A DNA stretch of 26,062 nt from an uncultured Dialister sp. (GTDB taxonomy: Bacteria; Bacillota; Negativicutes; Veillonellales; Dialisteraceae): assembly GCA_900543455.1 (NCBI GenBank), contig UQRR01000023.1, forward strand, positions 1 to 26,062, in the 5' to 3' direction. Of this stretch, positions 7,804-15,138 are shown in pieces. The stretch's first letter is position 1. Each line of letters begins with the position of its first letter. The position numbers and the translations under genes were made by a program. The notes beneath the pieces are model-generated. The model searched no databases. It saw only the letters and a program-made list of their open reading frames with translations, and had not been told where the DNA came from.

Positions 7804-7948
7804 GGATATTCCTCCTTTTATTTATGGGTTCAGGGTTCAGGGGCGGCGCATCATAAAATAGAAGCGCCGCAGAGTAGAAATAATGGCGATGCCCGAAAGT
7901 CGTATTCAAGTCACCAGTCACTCGAGGCTCCTAATCCCTAGCCACTAC
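7804..7948. repeat. Repeat-filled spacer inside the purine operon (purN-purH)
   Basis: It contains TTCAGGG heptamers (about 7828-7845), the two-hairpin module (GGCGGCGC...GCGCCGC and GGCGATGCCC, about 7843-7905), and AGTCACC/CTAATCC/CTAGCCA heptamers (about 7908-7950) that run up to the purN stop. Confidence 0.75.
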
Positions 7949-8566
7949 TCACTTTTCCCTATGCATCCCCGTCACATGATGTCCTTCTACATGGAGTTCA
8001 TCACGGCAGTAAGCTGCTACGGTGCGAACGTAGGCGGGGTGCTCCTGCTCAAGGATGCGATCTGCAAGTGTGTCTTCGGTGTCATCGTCATAGACAGGCA
8101 CAGCGACCTGCGTGATGATCGGGCCATCGTCAAGACCGGTGCCCACGAAGTGGACTGTGCAGCCTGCGACTTTTACGCCCGCTTCGATCGCCTGACGCTG
8201 GGCATGAAGTCCACGGAAGCTCGGGAGAAGCGCCGGATGGATATTGATGATGCGGTTCGGGAATGCGTTCACAAGCTCTTCTCCGCAGATACGCATGTAT
8301 CCTGCCAGGCAGATGAGATCGGGCGCATAGGACTTGGCAGCAGCCAGAATGGCTGCATTGAAGTCAGCTTTCGTGCTGAAAGCTTTCCGTTCGAGAACCG
8401 TCGCCGGTACATTCCAGCGCTTGGCGCGTTCAAGAACTTGGGCATCGGCATGGTCACAAATCACGCCGACCACAGTGCCGTCAATGGTACCGTTTACCGT
8501 CGCTTCATGAATGGCTTCGGCATTCGATCCTCGGCCGGAAGCGAAAATCAAAATTTTCTTACTCAT
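7949..8566 (-). CDS. purN: Phosphoribosylglycinamide formyltransferase (GART)
   Basis: PurN transfers a formyl group from 10-formyl-THF to GAR. The 205-residue reading begins MSKKILIFASGRGSNAEAI and contains the catalytic trio region: NIHPALLPSFRG (Asn and His) and, further on, HFVGTGLDDGPIITQ (Asp). Length is standard. The ATG at 8566 was chosen because it overlaps the purM stop by 8 nt (ATGAGTAA) with AGGTGG upstream, showing translational coupling; a start 4 codons earlier is less likely. Its TGA stop is embedded in the start of an AGTGAGT/AGTGGCT heptamer tract. Confidence 0.96.
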   Translation of the reverse strand: MSKKILIFASGRGSNAEAIHEATVNGTIDGTVVGVICDHADAQVLERAKRWNVPATVLERKAFSTKADFNAAILAAAKSYAPDLICLAGYMRICGEELVNAFPNRIINIHPALLPSFRGLHAQRQAIEAGVKVAGCTVHFVGTGLDDGPIITQVAVPVYDDDTEDTLADRILEQEHPAYVRTVAAYCRDELHVEGHHVTGMHREK

Positions 8567-9617
8567 GGAAAAGACCACCTGTCACAATGACATCCTGCTC
8601 GCCTTTCGTGATCTCACCGACTTCGTAGACCGGTTCTTCGATGGCTGCAAGGATTTCCTTCGCCTTTTCGGCTTCTTCACGGCTCATGATGAGGAGCATG
8701 CCAAGACCGCAGTTGTAGGTGCGGTACATTTCATGCGCTTCGACGCCGCCTTCACGCTGCAGGAACGGGAAGATCGGAAGCATCGGCCATTTGTCCGCAT
8801 CGAGGACCGCGCGGGTGCCTTTCGGAAGTACGCGCGGGATATTGTCATAGAATCCGCCGCCCGTGATGTGTACCATGCCATTCACTTTCGCGCCTTTCAG
8901 CACCGGAAGTACAGGTCTTGGATAGAGACGGGTCGGGGTAAGGAGTACTTCACCCAGCGGCTTGTCGAAGCCTTCATAGGTTTCTTTGAGCGAGAGGCCA
9001 TTGTCTTTGATGATGCGGCGCACCAGCGAGTAGCCATTCGAATGAACGCCTGTGGATGGCAGACCGAGAATGACGTCTCCTTCCTGGATGTCTTCGCCGG
9101 TAATGATGTCTTTGCGATCCACGATACCGACAGCAAAACCTGCGACGTCGTAGTCACCCTTGGCGTAGAAGCCAGCCATTTCTGCGGTTTCGCCGCCCAG
9201 CAGCGCGCAGCCGGACTCGATGCAGGCATCAGCGACGCCCTTTACGATTTCTGCCATCAGTTCCGGTTCCAGCTTGCCGGTCGCAATGTAGTCGAGGAAA
9301 AAGAGCGGACGTGCGCCCTGTACCAGGACATCATTGACACTCATAGCCACGCAGTCCTGCCCGATGGTGTCATGGATACCCATCTCGATGGCAAGGCGCA
9401 GCTTCGTGCCGACACCGTCCGTACCGGAAACCAGGATCGGATCGTCGGAGAGCTCATCTTTCAGGCGGAAAAGTCCGCCGAATCCGCCCAGATCCCCCAT
9501 GACGCCGCGGGTATAGGTCGCCTGTACGGATTTCTTAATCAGCTCTACTTCTCTTTCACCGGCATCGATATCGACGCCAGCTTCTGCATAGGTCAGGCCT
9601 TTCTTCTTTTCAGCCAT
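8559..9617 (-). CDS. purM: Phosphoribosylformylglycinamidine cyclo-ligase (AIR synthetase)
   Basis: PurM closes the imidazole ring of FGAM using ATP. The 352-residue protein begins with GLTYAEAGVDIDAGEREVELIKK and has GVGTKLRLA (about 75), DCVAMSVNDVLVQGARPLFFLDYIA (about 92-116), GGETAEMAGFY (about 140) and MVHITGGGFYDNIPRVLP (about 240). All are PurM signatures in the right order, and length is normal. A CGGAGG ribosome-binding site precedes the ATG. Its stop overlaps purN, and 413 bp of repeats separate it from purF upstream. Confidence 0.97.
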   Translation of the reverse strand: MAEKKKGLTYAEAGVDIDAGEREVELIKKSVQATYTRGVMGDLGGFGGLFRLKDELSDDPILVSGTDGVGTKLRLAIEMGIHDTIGQDCVAMSVNDVLVQGARPLFFLDYIATGKLEPELMAEIVKGVADACIESGCALLGGETAEMAGFYAKGDYDVAGFAVGIVDRKDIITGEDIQEGDVILGLPSTGVHSNGYSLVRRIIKDNGLSLKETYEGFDKPLGEVLLTPTRLYPRPVLPVLKGAKVNGMVHITGGGFYDNIPRVLPKGTRAVLDADKWPMLPIFPFLQREGGVEAHEMYRTYNCGLGMLLIMSREEAEKAKEILAAIEEPVYEVGEITKGEQDVIVTGGLFHE

Positions 9618-10030
9618 AGTTCCTCCGTATATAGTGTATATAAATAAAGATGTTAGAAATGGGTTCAGCAGGTTCTATAGGTTCTGAGGGTTCAATGGAA
9701 ATGGTGCGGCGCATAAATCATAAAGCGCCGCATTATTATATGGGGCAATGCCCGCAGCTGGCATGCCATACCGAGGCATCGATTGAAATGCCTGCTCATC
9801 TCTCCATTTTGCCGGTAGCACAAGGATTCCTTGGCTTCGCTCGGAATGACGATACGAGAACAACGTTCAGCACAGTTGGCATGCTAACCGTTACGTAGAA
9901 TTGTGCCCCTTCGGGGCACTCTATCCTGCGCCTTTGGCGCGGCCCTTCTCCAAGGGCCTACACAATAAGTGGGAATCCTAATCCCTAATCCCTAATCCCT
10001 AGTCACCAGTCACCAGTCACTAATCACCCG
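9618..10030. repeat. Long repeat mosaic splitting purF from purM
   Basis: No gene is seen in these 413 bp within the operon. It holds GGTTCTA/GGTTCAA heptamers (about 9660-9695), a two-hairpin module (GCGGCGC...GCGCCGC and GGGCAATGCCC, about 9700-9756), a GGCTTCGCTCGG module (about 9825-9862), the long hairpin block with TGCGCCTTTGGCGCG (about 9863-9967) that also occurs at about 540-640, and TAATCCC then CAGTCAC heptamers (about 9974-10028) reaching the purF stop. Confidence 0.78.
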
Positions 10031-11452
10031 TTATTCCTCATCATCCATGCTTCCGAGACCGTTGTGCGGAACGTGTTCCGGATAGATACCATCGAAGCAG
10101 GCGAAGCACATATCTTCCTTCTTGATGCAGGAAATCGACTCTGCGAGCCCTTCCAAAGAAAGGTAGTGAAGGGCGTCTGCACCGATCATGGAGCAGATTT
10201 CCTCTGTCGAATACTTCGCTGCGATGAGCTGCTTTCTTTCCGCGGTATCGATACCGAAGAAGCAGGGGTACTTGACGGGCGGCGAGCTGATGCAGAGCTT
10301 GATCTCCTTGGCGCCGGCATTCTTGAGCAGGTTAATAATAATGCCGCTCGTCGTGCCGCGGACGATGGAGTCATCGATCAATACGATGCGTTTGCCTTCG
10401 ACATTCATGCGGATCGGGTTCAGCTTCATGCGGACAGCGCGTTCGCGCTTTTTCTGCCCCGGCTGGATGAAGGTACGGCCCATGTACTTATTCTTGAGCA
10501 GCCCTTCCACAAAGGGGATGCCGGATGCAGCGGCATAGCCAAGAGCAGCGACGTTGCCGGAGTCCGGTACGCTCATGACGACGTCTCCGTCGAAATGGCA
10601 TTCTTCCCAGAGCTTCCTGCCCATATTGAGTCGAGCCTGATAAATGTCCTGTCCATTCATGATGGAGTCCGGGCGGGCAAAATAGATGTATTCAAAAGAG
10701 CAGATGCCATGCTTATGAGCATCGACCGGGCAGTACATGGTGGAGCGTACGCCATTGTCATCGATGGAAACGATCTCACCCGGGAGGATATCACGGACAA
10801 ATTTGGCATCGATGGCATCCAGCGCCGGTGTCTCAGAGGCAAGAACCCAGCCTGTTTCTGTCTTGCCGAGGACGAGCGGACGATAGCCGAAGGGGTCGCG
10901 GCAGCCATAGAGCGCCTTATTCGTGCAGGCGACGATCGCATACGCACCGTGGATCTCATCCATCAGTTCTTTGAATTTTTCCTCTTCGGTCGGACGGCGG
11001 CTTCTTGCCAGCAGTTTGATGATGACTTCCGTATCCATCGAAGTCGAGAAGGTCGAGCCTTCCAAAAGGAGACGGCGGCGAAGCTTCAGTGTATTCACCA
11101 GGTTGCCGTTATGAGCGAGTGCCATCGGCCCGTCGATGCTGTCTGCCTGCAGCGGCTGGACATTCGCCGGGATGGAGGAGCCGGTCGTGGAATAGCGCAC
11201 ATGACCGATGCCGATGTGGCCTTCCTTCTCCGGCAGGTTGCGGAATACTTCCGTTACAAGTCCCATGCCGCGGAAAGTTTCCATTTCCTTGCCGTCAGTA
11301 ACAGTGATACCGGCACTTTCCTGCCCGCGGTGCTGCAGGGCGAAGATGCCATAGTACACTTCATGCACAGCCGACAGATCATGGTCGAAAATGCCGAAGA
11401 CGCCACACTCTTCATGGGGTTTGTCGTCATAAATTTCTGTACTTTTGTACAT
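10031..11452 (-). CDS. purF: Amidophosphoribosyltransferase
   Basis: PurF makes phosphoribosylamine from PRPP and glutamine, the committed step of purine synthesis. The 473-residue protein has a short propeptide before the nucleophilic Cys16 (EECGVFGIF), the class II glutaminase domain (LQHRGQESAGI, HVRYSTTG, AHNGNLVN), then the phosphoribosyltransferase domain with VVMSVPDSGN and the PRPP loop RIVLIDDSIVRGTTSG (about 355-370). Cys251, Cys397, Cys449 and Cys452 match the spacing of the 4Fe-4S ligands of the B. subtilis enzyme, indicating the oxygen-sensitive type matured by propeptide removal. A TAGGAGAA site precedes the ATG. Confidence 0.97.
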   Translation of the reverse strand: MYKSTEIYDDKPHEECGVFGIFDHDLSAVHEVYYGIFALQHRGQESAGITVTDGKEMETFRGMGLVTEVFRNLPEKEGHIGIGHVRYSTTGSSIPANVQPLQADSIDGPMALAHNGNLVNTLKLRRRLLLEGSTFSTSMDTEVIIKLLARSRRPTEEEKFKELMDEIHGAYAIVACTNKALYGCRDPFGYRPLVLGKTETGWVLASETPALDAIDAKFVRDILPGEIVSIDDNGVRSTMYCPVDAHKHGICSFEYIYFARPDSIMNGQDIYQARLNMGRKLWEECHFDGDVVMSVPDSGNVAALGYAAASGIPFVEGLLKNKYMGRTFIQPGQKKRERAVRMKLNPIRMNVEGKRIVLIDDSIVRGTTSGIIINLLKNAGAKEIKLCISSPPVKYPCFFGIDTAERKQLIAAKYSTEEICSMIGADALHYLSLEGLAESISCIKKEDMCFACFDGIYPEHVPHNGLGSMDDEE

Positions 11453-11538
11453 TCGGGAATTCTCCTATACATATAAATGGTGACTAGTGACTAATGACCG
11501 GTCTCTGGTCTCTAGCTTCCAGCTCCTAGTCTCCAACC
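11453..11538. repeat. Heptamer spacer between purC and purF
   Basis: The spacer is mostly degenerate heptamers (AGTGACT, AATGACC, GGTCTCT, GGTCTCT-like and AGCTCCT units) starting directly after the purC stop codon. Confidence 0.65.
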
Positions 11539-12402
11539 TTAAAATTTTTCGCCGGTCAGGAGTTCATAGGCTTCTTTATAGATGCCGATGGTTTTATCAA
11601 TAATTTCCTGCGGTACGGTATCTCCCGGATGCGCTTTCAGATAGTCTCTGACAAACTGCTTGTCATAGGAAGGCTGTCCATGGCCTGCTTCATAGCCCTT
11701 TGCCGGCCAGAAACGGGAGTTATCCGGTGTCAGCATTTCATCGCCGAGGACGATGTTTCCATTTTCATCGAGGCCGAATTCAAATTTCGTATCCGCAATG
11801 ATGATGCCTCTTTCCAGTGCATAGTCCGCGCATTTGTTGTAAAGAGCCAAGGTCAGTTCAGACAGCTTTTCCATGTATTCCTTGCCTTTGCCCGGGAAGA
11901 AACGGTTTACCCATTCTTCGCCTTCTTCCATGGAAATGTTCTGGTCATGTTCCCCCGCCGGTGCTTTGGTGGATGGGGTGAAAATCGGCTGAGGGAGCTT
12001 CTGGCATTCCTTCAGGCCTTCCGGCAGCTGGATGCCGCAGACTTTGCCGTCCTTCTGATAGCCTTCCCAGCCCGAGCCGGTGATGTAGCCGCGGACAATG
12101 CATTCGACCGGGATCATGTCAAGCTTCTGTGTCTTCATGGAGCGGCCTTCAAATTCTGCGGTCTGGAAAAATTCCGGCATATCTTTGGTGTCGATGGAGA
12201 TCATATGATTCGGCACGATGTTTTTCGTGAGATCGAACCAGAACTTGGACATGCGGTTCAACACACAGCCTTTTTCCGGGATCGGGCATTTCAGGATGTT
12301 GTCAAAAGCAGAAATGCGGTCTGTGCAGACCATGACGAGGCTGTCGCCCAGATCATACAGTTCACGAACTTTGCCGGATTTAAATGGTTTGTATTCTTTC
12401 AT
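11539..12402 (-). CDS. purC: SAICAR synthetase
   Basis: PurC couples CAIR with aspartate using ATP. The 287-residue protein opens with FKSGKVRELYDLGDSLVMV and has CTDRISAFDNIL (about 26), VECIVRGYITGSGWEGYQ (about 98), PIFTPSTKAPAGEHDQNI (about 138), IIADTKFEFGLDENGNI (about 200) and DEMLTPDNSRFWP (about 220). These are the SAICAR synthetase signatures; its size is in the longer class rather than the roughly 240-residue short type. AAAAGGAGAA precedes the ATG. It lies between purE and purF. Confidence 0.96.
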   Translation of the reverse strand: MKEYKPFKSGKVRELYDLGDSLVMVCTDRISAFDNILKCPIPEKGCVLNRMSKFWFDLTKNIVPNHMISIDTKDMPEFFQTAEFEGRSMKTQKLDMIPVECIVRGYITGSGWEGYQKDGKVCGIQLPEGLKECQKLPQPIFTPSTKAPAGEHDQNISMEEGEEWVNRFFPGKGKEYMEKLSELTLALYNKCADYALERGIIIADTKFEFGLDENGNIVLGDEMLTPDNSRFWPAKGYEAGHGQPSYDKQFVRDYLKAHPGDTVPQEIIDKTIGIYKEAYELLTGEKF

Positions 12403-12626
12403 TGGTATTCTCCTTTTGGGACTTCATATCGTTTATTCAATCATAGTAAGACTAGTGATTAGGGATTGGGAGTAACTAGTGACTAGTGACTGGTGACTGA
12501 AATGCTACTTTTGGGCATCGCCACTATTTATACTCCGCGGCGCTTCTGATTTTTATGCGCCGCACCACCATTCCTAATTCCTAATTCCTAATTCCTAATT
12601 CCTAATTATTCTTGAACCCATCAACC
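12403..12626. repeat. Repeat-filled spacer between purE and purC
   Basis: No gene is seen. It holds AGTGATT/AGTGACT/GGTGACT heptamers (about 12448-12500), a reversed two-hairpin module (TTTGGGCATCGCC and GCGGCGC...GCGCCGC, about 12502-12573), and five or more AATTCCT heptamers (about 12573-12610). Confidence 0.75.
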
Positions 12627-13118
12627 TTATCTTCCTAATTCCTTCTGCAGTTTTGCGTCTTTTTCAAAAATTTCTTTGGCTGCCTTTTCACGATAGGCTT
12701 TGTATTTCTGGAAAAGATCCGGATCTGATACCGCACCGATTTCTACAGCGAGGAATGCTGCATTCTTGGTGCCATCGATCGCTACAGTAGCGACCGGAAT
12801 CCCGGAAGGCATCTGCACGATAGAGAAAAGCGCATCCATCCCGTCGAGCTTCGCACCAGAAAGCGGTACGCCGATGACCGGCTTCAGTGTCAGGCTGGCT
12901 ACGACGCCCGGAAGAGCAGCCGCCATACCAGCGCCTGCGATGAAGGCGCCGACGCCCTTTTCTTCTTCCGCGGCTACAAAGTCTGCGAGCTTTTTCGGCG
13001 TGCGGTGAGCCGATGCGATCGTCACGTCATAAGTGACCCCGAAGTCGTCAAGAATGGAAAATGCCTTCTTCATGACTGGCAGATCGGAATCACTCCCCAT
13101 AACAATCCCTACATGCAT
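12627..13118 (-). CDS. purE: PurE, N5-CAIR mutase / AIR carboxylase family
   Basis: A 163-residue PurE protein beginning MHVGIVMGSDSDLPVMKKA, with SAHRTP (His38) and IGVPLSGAKLDGMDALFS. The start at 13118 follows AGGGAGGAAATC. The segment that in E. coli reads AGAGGAAHLPG here reads AGAGMAAALPG, so the conserved second histidine is Ala68. The protein otherwise looks like class I PurE, which normally works with PurK on N5-CAIR; no purK is seen in this operon. The last residues (KELGR) are encoded by sequence resembling the downstream GGAATTA heptamers. It is the first enzyme gene of the operon, after a long structured leader. Confidence 0.93.
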   Translation of the reverse strand: MHVGIVMGSDSDLPVMKKAFSILDDFGVTYDVTIASAHRTPKKLADFVAAEEEKGVGAFIAGAGMAAALPGVVASLTLKPVIGVPLSGAKLDGMDALFSIVQMPSGIPVATVAIDGTKNAAFLAVEIGAVSDPDLFQKYKAYREKAAKEIFEKDAKLQKELGR

Positions 13119-13174
13119 GATGATTTCCTCCCTCTTATGGCATGAGCCATAAAACAAAAATACTCCTCTGCAAA

Positions 13175-13318
13175 TCAGCTGTGCCTCAGACGCACAGCTC
13201 CTCTACAAAGGAGTTTTCTATGAGATACTCTTATAAGGATGGCATGGTAAAGACACAAGGGCGCACGCATGCCTGCCATGTGGCACTTGTTTCCGCAAAG
13301 CCAGCTGATGTCCGACAT
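13175..13318 (-). CDS. Possible 47-residue leader ORF upstream of purE
   Basis: An ATG at 13318 follows a strong AGGAGGGAG at good spacing and opens a 47-codon ORF (MSDISWLCGNKCHMAGMRAP at the N-terminus) rich in Cys, His, Arg and Leu. It ends 56 bp before purE. I do not recognise the protein. Its start lies inside a small stem (ATGTC with GACAT) and the ORF sits within a long-range pairing of the leader. It could be a regulatory leader peptide, a small protein, or chance; the ribosome-binding site is the main support. Confidence 0.4.
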   Translation of the reverse strand: MSDISWLCGNKCHMAGMRAPLCLYHAILIRVSHRKLLCRGAVRLRHS

Positions 13319-13358
13319 CTTTGCTCCCTCCTGAACGATAGAAAAAGCCTGCGCCCTT
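13177..13358 (-). promoter_or_regulatory. Structured 5' leader of the purine operon (candidate attenuator or riboswitch)
   Basis: Between the promoter (13413-13441) and purE is a leader of about 290 nt. A 9-bp perfect GC-rich inverted repeat, AAGGGCGCA (13257-13265) and TGCGCCCTT (13350-13358), encloses 84 nt with further small stems. A second hairpin has 8-bp arms AGCTGTGC and GCACAGCT (13177-13199). I found no match to guanine, PRPP or ZTP riboswitch cores. Regulation of the purine genes through this leader is an inference. Confidence 0.45.
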
Positions 13359-13412
13359 CTATTGCACAAGCCATCTATTCGTATCCCTCTCAACCATGAA
13401 ATATCCTTAATC

Positions 13413-13441
13413 ATTCTAATATTTCTATTTTCTCTTGTCAA
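13413..13441 (-). promoter_or_regulatory. Sigma-A promoter of the purine operon
   Basis: On the minus strand there is TTGACA (13436-13441), a 17-bp spacer and TAGAAT (13413-13418). It is the only near-consensus promoter I found ahead of purE. Confidence 0.82.
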
Positions 13442-13519
13442 TGATATCGAGCGCTTCTGCGCCCTCTTACATATAGAAATTGTAAAATATAATGCAAGCG
13501 TAAAGTGAATTTCAGAAAT

Positions 13520-13737
13520 TCTCATCCAGCATTATTCTTACTCACATGACAAGCTCGTAGGGCATGCTCTCCATCAATGGTGAATGAAAGCTCTGCTCTA
13601 ATGAGAAATGCGGAATGGAAATCAGGAATGAAGGAGCCGGCTTCGCTGAGAATATCTGAGGTGATGCCCGAATGCAGCATTCAAATCACAAGCGGCTCCT
13701 AATCCCTAATCCCTAGTCACCAGTCACTAGTCACTAG
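13520..13737. repeat. Intergenic repeats between purE promoter and dusB
   Basis: No gene is seen. A GAATGAAAGCTCTGCTC module is at about 13552-13600, a degenerate two-hairpin module (GCCGGCTTCGCTG, GGTGATGCCC) at about 13631-13675, and CTAATCC/CTAGTCA/CCAGTCA heptamers from about 13689 that continue into the dusB 3' end. Confidence 0.65.
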
Positions 13738-14736
13738 CTACCAGTCCCTAGTCACTCGAAGCCCCTTCTCCTCTTCATACCGATCGAGCGTGTCATTGAA
13801 CTCTTGCTCCGTCAATGCCTTCATGATCTCACGGCGAAGCGCCGTCGCCTGTGGCAGGCCGTTGAAATAGCGGCTTGCATGTGCACGCATCTCGCGGACC
13901 GCCGCATACTCTCCCTTCTCAAGGACAAGACCGTGGAGATGCTCCCGCGACATCGCAAGGCGCATTTCCCAAGAGGGTGGATCCACGATTTCCCCCGTCT
14001 CCAGATAGGTATCGACAACTTTGAAGATCCACGGATTTCCCCACGCCGCGCGGCCGATCGCGACCGCAGCGCAGCCCGTCTCCTCCATGAGGCGCTTCGC
14101 TGACGGCCCATCCACCACGTCGCCGTTGCCGATGACAGGGATGTGTACGGCAGACACCACCTTCGCAATCATCGACCAGTCAGCCTTTCCCTGATAGAAA
14201 TCCTCCCGCGTCCTGCCATGCACAGTGATCGCGGCAGCGCCAGCTTCTTCGACCGCGCGTGCAAGCTCTATGCAGTTCTCCGTATCCCGCGACCACCCGA
14301 GACGCATTTTCACGGTGACCGGCACATGGACGGCCTCTGTCATCGCCTTCACGATAGACTGGGCCAGCGGGATATTCTTCATCAGTGCAGAACCATCGCC
14401 ATTCTTGACCACCTTCTGCATGGGACAGCCCATATTGATATCGATGATGTCCGGCCCTGCCTTTTCCATTTCCTTGGCACCGAGCGCCATGATCTCCGGA
14501 TCGCTTCCGAAGAGCTGCAGCGCGACCGGATGCTCTCCGGGATCGATCTTCAGCATATCCTCGGTCTTTTCATTTTTATAATACAGGCCCTTGGCACTGA
14601 CCATTTCCGCTGTCGTCAGTGCCGCTCCCATGCGGTGGGCGATGACGCGATACGCGAGATCACTCACGCCCGCCATCGGGGCGAGCAGCGCCCAGCCGTC
14701 CAGCCGGACGCCGCCGATGCTTGGTTTCTTGTACAT
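13738..14736 (-). CDS. dusB: tRNA-dihydrouridine synthase (DusB family)
   Basis: An FMN enzyme that reduces uridine to dihydrouridine in the tRNA D-loop region. The 332-residue protein has APMAGVSDLAYR (about 19-30), the catalytic Cys104 in DINMGCPMQKVVKNGDGSAL, VTVKMRLGW (about 140), TVHGRTREDFYQGKADW (about 170), VIGNGDVVDG (about 195) and AIGRAAWGNPWIF (about 226). It fits the DusB branch common in Firmicutes. GGAGAATC precedes the ATG. The C-terminal VTRDW and the TAG stop are encoded by the heptamer repeat itself (AGTGACT AGGGACT GGTAG), so the repeat has altered or supplied the end of the protein. Confidence 0.93.
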   Translation of the reverse strand: MYKKPSIGGVRLDGWALLAPMAGVSDLAYRVIAHRMGAALTTAEMVSAKGLYYKNEKTEDMLKIDPGEHPVALQLFGSDPEIMALGAKEMEKAGPDIIDINMGCPMQKVVKNGDGSALMKNIPLAQSIVKAMTEAVHVPVTVKMRLGWSRDTENCIELARAVEEAGAAAITVHGRTREDFYQGKADWSMIAKVVSAVHIPVIGNGDVVDGPSAKRLMEETGCAAVAIGRAAWGNPWIFKVVDTYLETGEIVDPPSWEMRLAMSREHLHGLVLEKGEYAAVREMRAHASRYFNGLPQATALRREIMKALTEQEFNDTLDRYEEEKGLRVTRDW

Positions 14737-14749
14737 GTTGATTCTCCGA

Positions 14750-15138
14750 ATAATTGTTGGTTGATAGTTGTTTGGAAATATGGATAGGGTTCAGGTTTAA
14801 GGGTTCAAGGTTCAGGGTTCAGGGTTAGCCCCTTGGACGTGCCGTCCCTTGATTGTGTATGAAAACTCTGCTCGAATTAGGAATTAGGAATGGTGGTGCG
14901 GCGCATAAAAATATAGAAGCACCGCGGAGTATAGATAGTGGTAACCCGAAAGTAGCATTTCAGTCACCAGTCACTCCCAATCCCTAGCCACTGGCTACTC
15001 ATCCCTGCTTTCACACATCCATCGTTTATCAGTCTGCAAAGAAGATTTCTCGCCTTCGCTCGAAATGACGATACGAGAATGCCATTAGCACAGCTACCGA
15101 GATTTCCTAATCCCCTGCCACCAGTCACTAGTCACCAG
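14750..15138. repeat. Intergenic repeat mosaic between the M20 peptidase and dusB
   Basis: No gene is seen in about 390 bp. It contains GGTTCAA/GGTTCAG heptamers (about 14785-14828), a TGTATGAAAACTCTGCTC module (about 14826-14872), GAATTAG heptamers (about 14873-14892), a two-hairpin module (about 14892-14965), CAGTCAC heptamers (about 14966-15000), a CTCGCCTTCGCTCG module (about 15045-15080), and CTAGTCA/CCAGTCA heptamers (about 15115-15141) overlapping the peptidase stop. Confidence 0.75.

Noticed and set aside
6121..9647. Plus-strand ORFs of 401, 235 and 378 codons over purH, purN and purM
   Set aside because: They are mirror frames of conserved enzymes, with composition typical of antisense reading (rich in Phe, Arg, Asp, His).
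9974..10030. CRISPR array
   Set aside because: The repeats are 7 bp, directly tandem and without spacers, and no cas gene is in the window.
10064..11476. 470-codon plus-strand ORF over purF
   Set aside because: It is antisense to a fully conserved purF with all catalytic and iron-sulfur residues. No protein family signs are seen.
13142..13399. 85-codon plus-strand ORF upstream of purE
   Set aside because: It opposes the purE promoter and leader and has no ribosome-binding site of quality. The minus-strand 47-codon ORF with strong AGGAGGGAG is the better candidate.
13119..13441. Guanine, PRPP or ZTP riboswitch ahead of purE
   Set aside because: I looked for their conserved cores on the minus strand and found none; listed only as an unassigned structured leader.
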